64,000 nt of DNA from Tritrichomonas musculus (Eukaryota; Parabasalia; Tritrichomonadida; Tritrichomonadidae), in contig JAPFFF010000009.1 of assembly GCA_039105265.1 (NCBI GenBank), forward strand, positions 2,232,001 through 2,296,000, written 5' to 3'. A program made the translations under genes and the position numbers. The notes beneath the pieces were generated by a model. That model was not told the origin of the DNA. It was given only the letters and a program-made list of their open reading frames with translations, and ran no database searches. Below, piece by piece: positions 19,919 through 30,563 of this stretch (positions within the stretch are counted from its first letter, which is position 1; the number at the start of each line of letters is the position of its first letter).

Positions 19919-21709
19919 ATGAACAAGATCCTGAAAAACGATATTATTTCAAACTTACACGAATATGACAATGATGAAGACATCGATAACCTGTTTTCCC
20001 AAATATTCCCACCGTATCAAAAAAGTTCATATCTTAAAATTTTTCTTCAAAACCCCGAAACAGAAAAAAGATCTATCTATTCAAAAAAATTATTTATTTC
20101 GCTACTTAGCTTAGGGGAAACTTTCCAAAAGAAAATCCGAATATTAAATTATACCAAATATTTAACGGAGTTCTTAACAGATATTAAAGATTCAGAGTAT
20201 TTGAAGAATAATTTCCATTTTGTTAGTCGTTGCATTCAACGAATTTTACAATATTTTTATTTCCGAAAAGAATTTGGCCCATTTTGCTTAATATCATACA
20301 AAGCAAAATTATTAGAATTAGAAGATGTACCCACTCTTCCATTATTTTTTAACCAAAACCAGGATATATTTGAGGTTCTTAAAGAAAATTTTTCTTTTAT
20401 CAATCCGATTATCTCGAATTCTGACGAAAAATTACTAATATGGTGCTATTTTGAAAATATGCATAATGATTTTTGCAAAATAATAGATTCAAGAAAGAAA
20501 TTTATACTTGATGATTTTACTCAATCAATAATTAAGCAAAGAATCCAAGTATCCAAAAAATTATTTCATCACTATCCTAAACATTTTATAGACTTTTTAT
20601 TAAAGATATACCCAACCATCACCCAAAACCTCATAAAACCCAATTTACAAAAAAATCCTTGCCTAATTTATTTACAAAATAATGGCTCTAAATTAATTCC
20701 ATATAATAATAGTGAATCAACAAATTTTGCTGATAATGAACTCCCTTATCCTAGTATACGTCATTATTTCAACATTTCAGTTTTTCAATTACAAAATAAA
20801 GGTTTAGATAATTCCCCACAATCTTTACCCGCTAAAAGGAAGAAGCTAATAACTCTTCAAGAACGTTCTAAGATTGAATTTAAGTTGAATCTATCTATCG
20901 CTCAAAGATTTCAAAATTCACATATTCATTTCCAAGGAAAAAATATATCAGCTAACCAAGCAATTCCATCAAATTTTATATACTCTGATTTTAAGTTAGT
21001 AGTGGATTCTTTATCAAAACATTTGAAAAATAATGAAGAAGAAATTATCGTATTTAATAATAATAATAATTGCCTTTCATACCACGAAATTAATTCCAAG
21101 TTAAATCGTGCAAAGAGCAGGCAAACAATATCTTTGCACCTAATTCAGACAGAGAAAGAAAATGTTAAAACCCCTGCATTAACTGATATAAAAAAGACTC
21201 AAAATGGACAAAATTTCATAAATATATCCACTTTTCCAAAAACAAAATTGCAAAATGATTTAGTTGACAATGCCAAGCCTCCTTTAGAACGTTCCGATGG
21301 TTATCAACTCATCTCCAATAAAAAAAATAATGACTTCAAAGAAGAAAGGAAAATTAAGTTAACAACACTTGATCTTAAATCGAATGAAAAGAATTCTAAT
21401 ACCAATGCCAATTCTTTTACCAGCAATAAAGAAAATAAGTCTAACGAAAGACATTATTATTCGCGAGCCAATAATTGTAATAAAATTGAAATTCAGCCGC
21501 CATCTAACTCTTGTTGTAATTACTCTCCTTCATTTAAAATATCATCTAATGGCACTAACCAATCTCAAATAACCAGCAAAGGACAGCAAAGACGTCAACA
21601 GCAGCAAAACCAAGTTCAAAATTCCAGTCCTATTTTTATTCAGAAAAGGAATAATAATAATACAGGTGCCATCACAATACAAAAAAAGATCATTGACGAC
21701 AAAAAATAA
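19919..21709 (+). CDS. unknown protein, helical N-terminus and low-complexity C-terminus
   Basis: 596 residues from ATG 19919 (MNKILKNDIISNLHEYDND). The frame is open about 31 codons further upstream from a TTG, but that part is A/T-driven. Residues ~1-250 are helical and hydrophobic, with clustered aromatic residues (CIQRILQYFYFRKEFGPFCL). Residues ~300-596 are Asn/Ser/Lys/Gln-rich and probably disordered, ending in a Gln-rich stretch (GQQRRQQQQNQVQNSS) and IQKKIIDDKK. No family recognised. It could be a regulatory or cytoskeletal adaptor; nothing in the neighbours indicates which. 261 bp separate it from eL27. Confidence 0.6.
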   Translation: MNKILKNDIISNLHEYDNDEDIDNLFSQIFPPYQKSSYLKIFLQNPETEKRSIYSKKLFISLLSLGETFQKKIRILNYTKYLTEFLTDIKDSEYLKNNFHFVSRCIQRILQYFYFRKEFGPFCLISYKAKLLELEDVPTLPLFFNQNQDIFEVLKENFSFINPIISNSDEKLLIWCYFENMHNDFCKIIDSRKKFILDDFTQSIIKQRIQVSKKLFHHYPKHFIDFLLKIYPTITQNLIKPNLQKNPCLIYLQNNGSKLIPYNNSESTNFADNELPYPSIRHYFNISVFQLQNKGLDNSPQSLPAKRKKLITLQERSKIEFKLNLSIAQRFQNSHIHFQGKNISANQAIPSNFIYSDFKLVVDSLSKHLKNNEEEIIVFNNNNNCLSYHEINSKLNRAKSRQTISLHLIQTEKENVKTPALTDIKKTQNGQNFINISTFPKTKLQNDLVDNAKPPLERSDGYQLISNKKNNDFKEERKIKLTTLDLKSNEKNSNTNANSFTSNKENKSNERHYYSRANNCNKIEIQPPSNSCCNYSPSFKISSNGTNQSQITSKGQQRRQQQQNQVQNSSPIFIQKRNNNNTGAITIQKKIIDDKK

Positions 21710-21970
21710 TATTGATGCTATTGCTTTCCTCCTTAGATTTGATAATATTTTTTTTAAGCGAAATATATATTTGTATATCATATGATTATAACATTGTTAG
21801 TAAATTATTTTGTTAGAACTACATTACCTCTTTTATCATGCATTTTAAAAGTATTTATTAAGAAAATTATTTTTTTTTTTTTATAAAAAAATAGTTTTCA
21901 AAAAATTCTATATAGTTTTCAATTTTAAATACCATTTTAAAAGTTACGGTTTGGCTGGACCATTTTTATT

Positions 21971-22405
21971 ATGTCTTCTCCTAAAACACTTGTTCAACCT
22001 GGACGCTTAGTTATTCTCCTTAATGGCCGTCATGCTGGGAAAAAAGCTATTGTTGTTGCAGTTTATCCTGAGCCAACTGAACAAAGAAAGTATCCTCATT
22101 GTGTTGTTCTTGGAATTGAAAAATGCCCTAAGAAAATTACCAGGGATATGCCTCAAGAAGCTCTTGTGAAACGTACACAAGTTAAATGCTTTGTAAAAAC
22201 AGTCAACTTTAACCATCTTTTGTTAACTCGTCATGTTGTTAAACCAGATGATGACCTCTTTACAAAAATTAAGCCAGACACAGTTGTTAGTTCTCTTCAA
22301 GATCCTGCTGAAAAGAAAGCACAACTTGAAGCATCTGCAAAGGTCCTTCGTCAGAAATATTTGAATAATAAATTGACTTGGCTCTTCAGGCCACTTCAAT
22401 TTTAA
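21971..22405 (+). CDS. RPL27: 60S ribosomal protein eL27
   Basis: 144 residues, ATG 21971, stop 22405. The N-terminal KOW motif is present (LVQPGRLVILLNGRHAGKKA, then IVVAVYPEP), followed by HCVVLGIEKCPKKITRDMP, KVKCF-like VKCFVKTVNFNHLLLTRH and the C-terminal LRQKYLNNKLTWLFRPLQF. Length and order match eukaryotic eL27 along the whole chain. Component of the large ribosomal subunit. The upstream GTTTGGCTGGACC, about 15-27 bp before ATG, resembles TTGATTGGCC upstream of uL1. Codon use is more GC-rich at third positions than in neighbours. Confidence 0.96.
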   Translation: MSSPKTLVQPGRLVILLNGRHAGKKAIVVAVYPEPTEQRKYPHCVVLGIEKCPKKITRDMPQEALVKRTQVKCFVKTVNFNHLLLTRHVVKPDDDLFTKIKPDTVVSSLQDPAEKKAQLEASAKVLRQKYLNNKLTWLFRPLQF

Positions 22406-22447
22406 GCTGTTTTCATATTAGCTATTTATATTATTCAAATTTTAAAA

Positions 22448-22545
22448 TAAACGCGGAGCGTCTCATATTAAACAATATGGGTACTGAGTAGGGTAACCAC
22501 TCTCGCTTCTTAACTACATCCAAGATTTTTTTTTTTTTTTTTTTG
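22448..22545 (+). ncRNA. candidate small RNA with poly-T end
   Basis: A 75 bp island of near 47% GC in a roughly 25% GC background, followed by a T run of about 17. The segment GGTACTGAGTAGGGTAACCA resembles the internal promoter/loop-E part of 5S rRNA (GTACT..GATGGGTGACCACC), and a long T run is the classic RNA polymerase III stop. The 5' half of a 5S gene is not present, so it is either a 5S-derived relic, another Pol III transcript, or chance. No tRNA B box was found. Confidence 0.25.
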
Positions 22546-22751
22546 TATATTTGGTATAATAATATCAATGGTATTGTTATTATCATTATTTTTATAAATT
22601 TTTTACATTAATTGCTTTTGATGATTTGAATCAAAAGCAAAGCATTAATACTTTTTAAGTAGTTACTTTAAAGTTATTGACTTTATTAAAGTCTCTTAAG
22701 AGAGTAGAATAAAAATACGATATATATAAATAGATTCAATCACATTGATAT

Positions 22752-23486
22752 TTAAAAAACGGCCTGTAGCCAATTGTGGTGAATATTTGCTTGTGTTAAC
22801 GATGAACTTAAAATTCTTTGATTCAACTGAGATGCATCTTCGCCTGTGGCTGAATTGAATTGGGCAATATCGTTTGGTTGTAAAGGTGATCTTTGGCGAG
22901 TAAACCAAAGATAAACCATAAAGCATGAAAACAAAGTCCAAGCGCAAAGACCTCCAAGTGTTGCAGAACCGCTATCTTCAGTTCTTTGATCAACATAAGT
23001 ATGAACTGCATCAGTTATATCACTTTCTAGTGTACTATTTTTAATCTTATAAACATTATGTGAAAACCGATTAATATAGTAATTGTCGGTTTCATATCTA
23101 TGTTTTGTGATATAATCATAAACTGTGTCAAATGAATTTTTACGTACTGAAACAGTTCCATAAGATGCGATGAATATGATTCCTGCAACGATATAAACAA
23201 CAGAAAAAGCTATATGTGTAACATAAACTATATTAGAACTTCAAACGCATGCCGCGATATTTCCTATGATGCCTGTGATGGTTGTGCAAAACATCAAAGA
23301 TCCGCAAATTACTAGAAAGATACCTGATGTGTCTCCAACAATCTTTCGATAAAAAGGATCGAGAACTCTGATCATAAAGAAAATGTAAAGACCAAGCAAA
23401 AAGAGAGAAAAAACAAGCCAAAGTATCTTAATGAATATGGTTGGGTGGAAATACCATTTTTTAGATTCTTGGAGATTAATTATCAA
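22752..23486 (-). pseudogene. tetraspanin-like gene with in-frame TGA and no ATG
   Basis: One minus-strand frame encodes four membrane segments in tetraspanin order: TM1 IKILWLVFSLFLLGLYIFFM, TM2 GIFLVICGSLMFCTTITGII, TM3 YVTHIAFSVVYIVAGIIF, a loop of about 90 residues (tetraspanin large loop, but few Cys) and TM4 GGLCAWTLFSCFMVYLW, then a hydrophilic tail. A single TGA (23241-23243) interrupts the frame between TM2 and TM3, with coding sequence continuing in the same frame. The 5' end begins after a TAA with TTG and no ATG before TM1. Either a young pseudogene, a gene with an unseen first exon plus readthrough, or a sequence error. Tetraspanins organise membrane microdomains and are known in trichomonads. 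Confidence 0.6.
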
Positions 23487-23983
23487 TTAAAGTCAATTTC
23501 TTTGAAAAAGTTTATTTTAACAAAAATGAGTTTTTTGGTCAACTTATTTTTAATACAAAAACTCATAATATAATTAATTTTGATTTTTTATAAGTGTATA
23601 TAATATTTAATATAATATATAATAGTTTTTCTATCTAAAATATCTCTATAATTTATTTATATTATTGAGATAAAAATGTTTTATTCAATACTAATTTAAT
23701 TAAAATGCCTATTCAAATATTTTTTTCTCTCAATTTTTTCTTTTCAAATTTTAGTATTATAGTTTTACAAATTTTTCTTGATGGGATATTAATATTTTTT
23801 AAATATTCTTGCATATTTAATCATGTATATAGATTTAAAAAACAATTACTCATACGATATTTTAAATCAATTTATATATTTGCTTGGGAGAATGAACATA
23901 ACTAATGACCGAGTGTAATTTATCATGACTCTAATAAAATATTGGTAGTTGAGATTTGAGATTTAGTCGAATAAATAGATTTA
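23487..23983. other. AT-rich spacer
   Basis: About 500 bp upstream of the broken tetraspanin. No gene or repeat seen. An open frame at 23705-23905 (+) is Phe/Ile/Leu-rich A/T noise. Confidence 0.4.
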
Positions 23984-24214
23984 TTATACGCATATATATC
24001 TAATATATTGTTTTCGAATGATTTGGTGTGTTGAATTTGGGGCAATGTTTGATTTAATAGCATCAGTAATTTTATCAAAAAACTGATTATATCTCAGCCA
24101 TTTTGTAAAAATATTGAATCTCGACTTGTTTATTTTAATTATATTAGCAGATACTTTCAAATCATCATTTGATCTATCTTGAATTATTTGAAATTGAGAA
24201 TCACCATTTTTCAT
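23984..24214 (-). CDS. short hypothetical protein
   Basis: 76 residues from ATG 24214 (MKNGDSQFQIIQDRSNDDLK). Mixed charge, predicted helical, without membrane segment or known motif. Composition is more protein-like than most chance frames here, but it is short and has no visible homologue in the window. Could be a small gene or the last part of a decayed one. Confidence 0.25.
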   Translation of the reverse strand: MKNGDSQFQIIQDRSNDDLKVSANIIKINKSRFNIFTKWLRYNQFFDKITDAIKSNIAPNSTHQIIRKQYIRYICV

Positions 24215-25381
24215 CGATTACCCTTAATCAAATCATAAAAGTAATATTTATATATAATTATTTTTATATTATTTATAAGTAAAATAAAAATTTGAATTTA
24301 TTAATTGCATAACGCAAAAAAAGGCAAACAATGAGAAAAAATTGCCCATTCAATTAGTTGACCCTCCTCTCATTTTTATTCTTAAATTATTACAATTGGA
24401 ATATCATATCATTATTTTAAAAAAAATTCTATTTAATTAATTAATGAATAATTTCGGATTTTACCATTGTAACGCTAAAAAAAAAATTGATGTGAAATAA
24501 TAATATCATTAATATCATCACTTTTAAAAATCATTTTTGCAAATAAATGCAAAAATAGTATAATATCTATTTGGTTTATTTTTAAAATTAAATTATTATT
24601 TCCAACTCATTCTGAATACAGAAAGAAATAAGATATAATAAAGAAACTTTATTTGATTGTCAAATTTTAGATATGATTTTATTTCATTCTATTGAAAAAA
24701 TTTTATTCCATAGAAAAAAAATTTTCAATTTTTATTGAAATTTCAATTAATTAATGTAATCTTTCAATTTTGGTCTTTTCAAAACTTACAACTATCCAAG
24801 CAAATTTTGTTTTCTTCCCTTGTTTTCTTGTTTATATAAATGTTGAATTGGATTTGGCATTTTATCATTAATAAAATATGCCTAATAATAAGTTTAGAAT
24901 TTTTTTTAAGATGGCATTAACTGTTTATGATAAACAATACAAAAATATTTAAATAGAATAGGACCAAATTTATTTGGTTACTGTCACATATCTTTAGGTA
25001 CTAGAAAATGATTTTAATTTTTCCTTAATTTCTTTCAAATATTAATAAAAGTACAACTGTGCAATGATTATATAGTTTGGTATATAATAAATTTTAAAAT
25101 ACTAGAATGTAAAATAAAAATGGGAATTTTACATTAAAGAAATGAAGAATTAATCTATCTGATAGGTTCTATCATATTATAAAATAGATTAATGCATGCT
25201 TCAAAAGAATTAAATGAATAAGTTGATATCAAACAATAAATATAGTATTATTGAAATAATTATCCATAAATCGTGATCTGCTTTCATCAAAAGGTGTTTG
25301 AATGAAGATAAAAAGTTTTTATTCAATTTTGAATATTAATTCAATGTTTGAGAAATTTTCTGTAATTTTGATCTAAAGAAT
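24215..25381. other. AT-rich spacer with a dispersed repeat
   Basis: About 1.17 kb upstream of the BTB gene. It holds dispersed repeat copy B (24665-24886). Otherwise no ORF, RNA gene or terminal repeat is apparent. Confidence 0.45.
24665..24886. repeat. dispersed repeat, copy B
   Basis: About 220 bp matching 8347-8664 (copy A) apart from a block of about 90 bp absent here. Shared words include CTTACAACTATCC and TTCTTCCCTTGTTTTCTTG. Same orientation as copy A. No coding capacity. Confidence 0.7.
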
Positions 25382-26665
25382 ATGACTGAATTTATTTATT
25401 CGCCAAGTTTTCAAACTATGTTAAAAGATGTACAATCATTTCCAATCCCGCATGATTTTACTTTTTTTGTTGGAAACAATGCTTACCAAATTTATAAACT
25501 ATTTGCATGCATGATCTCCCCAGCTGTTTTGCATGCTCTTCAAAGTGATGCTACTATTGAAGAATTCCAAATAGATTCCAATTGTGATAAGCAAGTCTTC
25601 TCTCAAATCATAAATATTTTCTCGGGAACAACATTTCAAATCACCGATTCAAATGTTTTTGATGCATATAAAATTGCAGCTCAACTTCAAAATAATGACT
25701 TAATTGAACAATGTAAAAATCTAATTTTTCAAAATCTCAATGATTCAAACATTTTTCAAAACATTGAGTCAGCTTTGACATATAATGTTCCAAGTGAGCC
25801 ATTTATCAGATATATAGCCTCTAATTTTGAAAACCTGGCATCAAATGAAAAATTATTTGATCTTCCTATTGATATCTTATTAACAATTTTAAAGCAGACT
25901 GAATCTTCTAGCATTAACAGTTCCTGGTTTGTTCAATGGGTATTAAATGCAGTTGAAAACCATGGTGAGAAATATAGTATCCTGATAGAAGCCATAAAAT
26001 TAAATGAATTGGAATATGTTGATATATGTCAAATTCTAAAAAAGATTAACTCAACAAACATGACATCAGAAATATGTCTCAAATTAAAATCATTATTTAT
26101 AGATATACTTTCTACAAAGCCTGGTTGGTGTGCTTTAAAAGATTTAACTGTTGAATATCAAAATAGAAATGATCAATTGCGAGGCATTATTGATAAATTA
26201 ACGTCCAAATATGGTAATGTAATTGAAAAAGGTTTTGTTAAAGTTCTGGTTCCATGCAACAATCAAATGGCATGTGATCTTTTGAACTACACCAACCATC
26301 TAAACCAGCATTGGAAAAATGAATCTAATCCAGATGAAAACTGGATCATTTTTGACTTTAAAAGATATAAAATTAATTTAACAGCTTATACTATCAGAGG
26401 TTGCTATTGTTCTGACTTTCAATGCAGACCAAAAGCATGGACAATATCTGGTTCAAACGATAAAGAAACTTGGACTAATTTATCCGAAATTAAAAATTGT
26501 ACGCAAATTAATAAACCTTATGGAATGATGACATTTGATGTTCCAAATTCAAAAAAATCATATAGATATATAAGATATACTCAACTTGAAAATAATGCGA
26601 AGAAATTGCCATATATTGTCCATTTAAGTGCTTTTGAATTCTTTGGAACAATAACCAAAATATAA
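25382..26665 (+). CDS. BTB-BACK-F5/8 type C (discoidin-like) protein
   Basis: 427 residues, ATG 25382. Residues ~18-125: BTB/POZ fold (PHDFTFFVGNNAYQIYKLFA, then DKQVFSQIINIFSGTTFQI). Residues ~126-250: helical BACK-like linker. Residues ~275-425: F5/8 type C beta-sandwich (NQHWKNESNPDENWIIFDF, YTIRGCYCSDFQCRPKAW, ISGSNDKETWTNL, YRYIRYTQ, LSAFEFFG). This combination forms a large trichomonad family. BTB domains dimerise and often bind cullin-3; the F5/8C module binds carbohydrate, lipid or protein. A cullin-type gene is also in this window (59.2 kb), but a partnership is only a possibility. No signal peptide, so cytosolic. Confidence 0.85.
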   Translation: MTEFIYSPSFQTMLKDVQSFPIPHDFTFFVGNNAYQIYKLFACMISPAVLHALQSDATIEEFQIDSNCDKQVFSQIINIFSGTTFQITDSNVFDAYKIAAQLQNNDLIEQCKNLIFQNLNDSNIFQNIESALTYNVPSEPFIRYIASNFENLASNEKLFDLPIDILLTILKQTESSSINSSWFVQWVLNAVENHGEKYSILIEAIKLNELEYVDICQILKKINSTNMTSEICLKLKSLFIDILSTKPGWCALKDLTVEYQNRNDQLRGIIDKLTSKYGNVIEKGFVKVLVPCNNQMACDLLNYTNHLNQHWKNESNPDENWIIFDFKRYKINLTAYTIRGCYCSDFQCRPKAWTISGSNDKETWTNLSEIKNCTQINKPYGMMTFDVPNSKKSYRYIRYTQLENNAKKLPYIVHLSAFEFFGTITKI

Positions 26666-26939
26666 TTAAAATTCTTCGTGAAGCTTTTGTTATTTAAATA
26701 GATGCTTTTTATATTTGTTTCAAATATTATTTATTCGTTTTATTTTATAAATAATTAACAAATTTCCAGAAATTTTATTTTCAAATCAATATATTCGTCT
26801 TTATTGATTTGTATTTTTCAGAGTAATTTGAAAAAAAAATAAATATTTGAAATTTTGAAAAGAGTTATCAAATCAAATTGAATTCTTTATTTCAATTACT
26901 TCTTCTATCCTAATTGGATTTCTTCTTGACTGTAAAGTC

Positions 26940-28337
26940 ATGCAAAAAGTTAAAAATGCTCCAATTATTGTAGTTAATGCTAATAATTTTTCTGAAGAAA
27001 ATCAAGAATGGATTGATATTGCGAATACCAAAGAAATATTTTTAACACTGTCTTTATTCCTTTTATTTCTATTCTCAATTATTTATTTTGCCGTTGAAGG
27101 AAACCAGCAATTTACCGTATATTATAGTGAGCAGTATTTATTCAAAAACAAAAAGCCATTTAGAAATTATCTTATTTATGATTTTCAATTATTACCATTT
27201 AACTCACGAAATAGATATCTGAAATTTTATTTATTTTTTAATCGAAATACATCAAAAAGTGTTAATTCTAATATATCATTTATTTATCTAGTCAAACTAT
27301 TATATCCAAATATTACGGAGTATAACTCTGTTCATAACGATACTGTTGATTTTCATTTCGAAAAAGATCAAGAATGGACTGATGAGTACCCATTATATAT
27401 TGATTATATGCTTGAATTTAAATCTATATCGTTACAGCTTAAAATTTTAAAAGAAAATAATACCATATTCAGTGGATTTGATTTTGTGTCATTATATTGC
27501 AGTTCTGAGAGTACAACGTTCAGTATTTATTTTGTTTTCGTTTTTACATGTTTTCACTTTATATTATTTACAACTCTTTTGTACAAAAAGTATTCAAAAC
27601 AAATCAAATCATATCGATTGGAACAAATTCTTCTTTTCCCCTTGATTTTCTTTATGATACTATCCAATAACCCTTTATATTTTCTTCATTTATATCATCC
27701 AACGAGATTATATTATAATTTAATGATATTTTCAGTTCCAATCTGCGATGCTTTTATATATTTTGTAACTGTTATTTTGATGTTTTATTCAGGTCTAGCC
27801 GATAAAGAAATAAGTATGAACTCTGATTCAAAGAATAGATTTGTAAAAATTTTAATTGCTGCTTTTATTTTCTCAATCGTCTATTTATTTATCATGATTC
27901 ATTTCAATTATTATTTGACAAACCATTCTATATTTGTCCCTTTCCCAAAATTAGAAGAACATCGAAATAATCAAAATGTTTATAAATACAAATCAATTTT
28001 TGTTTCAATTTCAACCATAATTATGCTTTTTTTATTATTTTCTTCGTTTATTGTTACAGACAATGTTACTTTAAATGCAATTATTTATTTGATTATATTT
28101 TTACCTGTTTTTATTCAAGAGTTTTGCTTTAATGGAATTTTTATATATTTCGAATTAGTTAATGAAAGAATTGAAGGGACATTAATGATGTCAAAAATGG
28201 TTATTCAAAATATATACTGTCTTTTTCTAGTTTATGTTCACTGGCCCTGCGATATCAGAGAAAAATATCTCCATATTGATTCAAATTTAAACAAAAATAA
28301 TGATAATGAAACATTTGTGGATGTTATTGATGTATAG
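26940..28337 (+). CDS. GOST-type multi-pass membrane protein (TMEM181/Wntless-like)
   Basis: 465 residues, ATG 26940. A cytosolic N-terminus of ~30 residues, TM1 (EIFLTLSLFLLFLFSIIYFA), a luminal domain of about 140 residues, then seven closely spaced membrane helices (~residues 195-450, starting with FSIYFVFVFTCFHFILFTT) and a short cytosolic tail. One N-terminal helix plus a luminal beta-type domain plus 7TM is the layout of TMEM181 and Wntless in the GOST group of Golgi/endosomal sorting receptors. Residue-level motifs are weak, so the family is inferred from topology. Likely acts in cargo sorting in the secretory path. Confidence 0.5.
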   Translation: MQKVKNAPIIVVNANNFSEENQEWIDIANTKEIFLTLSLFLLFLFSIIYFAVEGNQQFTVYYSEQYLFKNKKPFRNYLIYDFQLLPFNSRNRYLKFYLFFNRNTSKSVNSNISFIYLVKLLYPNITEYNSVHNDTVDFHFEKDQEWTDEYPLYIDYMLEFKSISLQLKILKENNTIFSGFDFVSLYCSSESTTFSIYFVFVFTCFHFILFTTLLYKKYSKQIKSYRLEQILLFPLIFFMILSNNPLYFLHLYHPTRLYYNLMIFSVPICDAFIYFVTVILMFYSGLADKEISMNSDSKNRFVKILIAAFIFSIVYLFIMIHFNYYLTNHSIFVPFPKLEEHRNNQNVYKYKSIFVSISTIIMLFLLFSSFIVTDNVTLNAIIYLIIFLPVFIQEFCFNGIFIYFELVNERIEGTLMMSKMVIQNIYCLFLVYVHWPCDIREKYLHIDSNLNKNNDNETFVDVIDV

Positions 28338-28560
28338 ATATTATAATATTTTTTTGTATCTGTCTTATAATTATATTATTATATAGTATTTTTATTTTTA
28401 TTTATTTTAATAATCTATCAATAAATGCTTCATCAATATGTTATGAAAGTAATACTTTTAATGACCTTTATACAGGAATGCATTTCGAGCCCGAGCCGAG
28501 CGGTTTGCTCAAAATGATTTTTGAGCAAGAGCATTGCCCGAGAAATGTCAAATTTTCCAC
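28338..28560. other. spacer with a GC-rich hairpin
   Basis: Near 28480-28545 a less AT-rich segment can fold: outer arms GCATTTCGAGCC and GCCCGAGAAATG, inner arms GCTCAAAA and TTTTTGAGC. It lies just left of the TIR element and may be another transposon terminus. Confidence 0.35.
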
Positions 28561-30049
28561 TTTTATTACCATACGAGCTTATTATTAGAACTTTTTCGAG
28601 CATTCACTCAAAAGTGTGAACAGTCTGACCGATTCTATGAGATTATTCAAATTAATTGAGATATTTTTTTGAAGTCAATAATTTATATATAACTCATAAA
28701 AAAAACAATATATAAACAATTAAACATTTGAATATAAATAATAACATTATTTTATAATATATAATAATAACAAAAAGTGCTATTAAAGCAGTATATGAAA
28801 AATCAAAATTAAATCATTCTGAAAAAATTAATAGTAATTAAATAAATTAAATGGATAAATCATTTGATGTTTATTAATAGTAAATCAGTTATTTGTTCAG
28901 TAAAAAATAATGTATTTTTTAAAAATGAAATATTCGTAAATAGAACTCAATTTCAACTCCAAAATTTTAGATTGGAAAAAAAAATAGTATTATATATTAA
29001 CAATTATTTATCAAAAATATTATTTATCAGGTATTTGGCGAGAAAACGAACCTCGCCAAAAAAATTCGAACGATAGATTCAATTCTTTCAAATTATTTGA
29101 AGGAAAAACTCACAATTTACTCGTTAGACGATTAGAATTTCAATAAATTATTTTCATGCTAATTATTGAAAATTGAATATCATTGAAAGTATGTATTATT
29201 TATTATATATATTTCTTGATCAATTATATATATACATTTAATATAATTTTTAAATAAATTATATATATAAAAATAAATAACAAATTAATAAATAAATCTA
29301 ATGTAATCCTTTGTTATTATATTAATATACATAAAAATAACATTATAAGGTCAATTTATAACCATATCTCTCTTTTTATATTAATCTATTTTTATTTTGA
29401 TAAAATTTGAATAAATATCTTATTAAAATAAAAATATAATTTTAATAATATATATATAATTACATGAATCTGCATTTATATTCAAAAAATTAATATTTTT
29501 ATTGAATATTAGAATCTATAAAAAAAAATTAATCGTTTTTTATCTGAAAAATTTATTTAATAATTTCAATTAATTCAAAAAATTTGGGACCTATATCTCA
29601 ATTTTCATTGAATTTTGAGAAATATTCTCAAATCATATTACAACTCTGAGTGTGAACACAAAAACGAGAAAAATAAAATTGTGTTCGAGACATAAGTCAA
29701 TAAGTATTCTGCGTTCAAATGCGTTTAAGATATAATATTACTTTATTAATTGTTTCATAATTAAAAATAATGTTTTTATTATTCTTCCTCTTTTTTAACA
29801 TAAGATATTAATATTTATTTAATGATGCATTCAAAAAGTGGATTTTGATGATTAGGAAAATCTTGTTTTTTATGAATATTTTTTTGATTTTAACGTTGTG
29901 CTAGAATGGCCAAAAGATATAGATTATAAATATATCTCAAACCCAAAAAAAAAAAAATACAAAGAAACACGTTTTTGTGTTTTAGGTTCACACTTTTTTG
30001 AGTGATTGCAGAGTATGTGCAACTCTTTTTTGAGCAAAGGTAATAAAAC
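28561..30049. mobile_element. 1.5 kb TIR element, non-coding
   Basis: Left end TTTTATTACCATACGAGC with inner CACTCAAAAGTGTGAAC; the right end, read on the other strand, begins TTTTATTACCTTTGCTC with inner CACTCAAAAAAGTGTGAAC. Imperfect terminal inverted repeats of about 60 bp. The interior is AT-rich and has no real ORF, so it is a non-autonomous or decayed DNA transposon. Target-site duplication not resolved. Confidence 0.5.
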
Positions 30050-30090
30050 TCTTTTTCATTGAATTTTTTTTCAGAGAAAAGTCGATGAAT
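30047..30090. repeat. short dispersed repeat, copy 2
   Basis: Match to 19494-19540 (ACTCTTTTTCATT, then TTTTCAGAGAAAAGTCGATG). It abuts the right end of the 28.6-30.0 kb TIR element and may be part of it. Confidence 0.5.
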
Positions 30091-30563
30091 TTTAGAGTTT
30101 TTCCTTTCATTTTAATATATTATTAATTTATATAAAGTGTATAATTTAATGATACTGCTTTTAATAGGAAATAATCTCGTCCTCTGCAAATCCCAAATTT
30201 TGTAAAAATGCAGTAAAAATGGCCCTTTTCAAATTAATTCGATAGATATATTAATATGTAATATAATAAAACATTCAATTAATATTGTAAGCATATATAA
30301 ACGATTAAATATTAATTTTTTAATCTGATATTTTTTATTTATTTATTCCAAAATCAATAAATTAATATTGTGCAGAATTTGTTCGATAAAATATATTTTT
30401 ATGAAGATATAATATTATATATTTCATTTATGATTTTATTATATAGTAATATCGAAATATTACTGTGGAATTTCTAAGATATTCATATAATATTTTTAAT
30501 AGTGAATTAAATGATTGGTTATGGTGAAATTAAAACAGTTATTTTCTTTTCAAAAAGACTATT

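Noticed and set aside
22448-22545. tRNA or full 5S rRNA gene
   Set aside because: No B box or cloverleaf, and the 5' half of 5S is missing; kept only as a candidate small RNA.
23241-23243. In-frame TGA read as selenocysteine
   Set aside because: The frame also lacks an ATG, no SECIS-like stem was recognised, and tetraspanins have no selenocysteine site.
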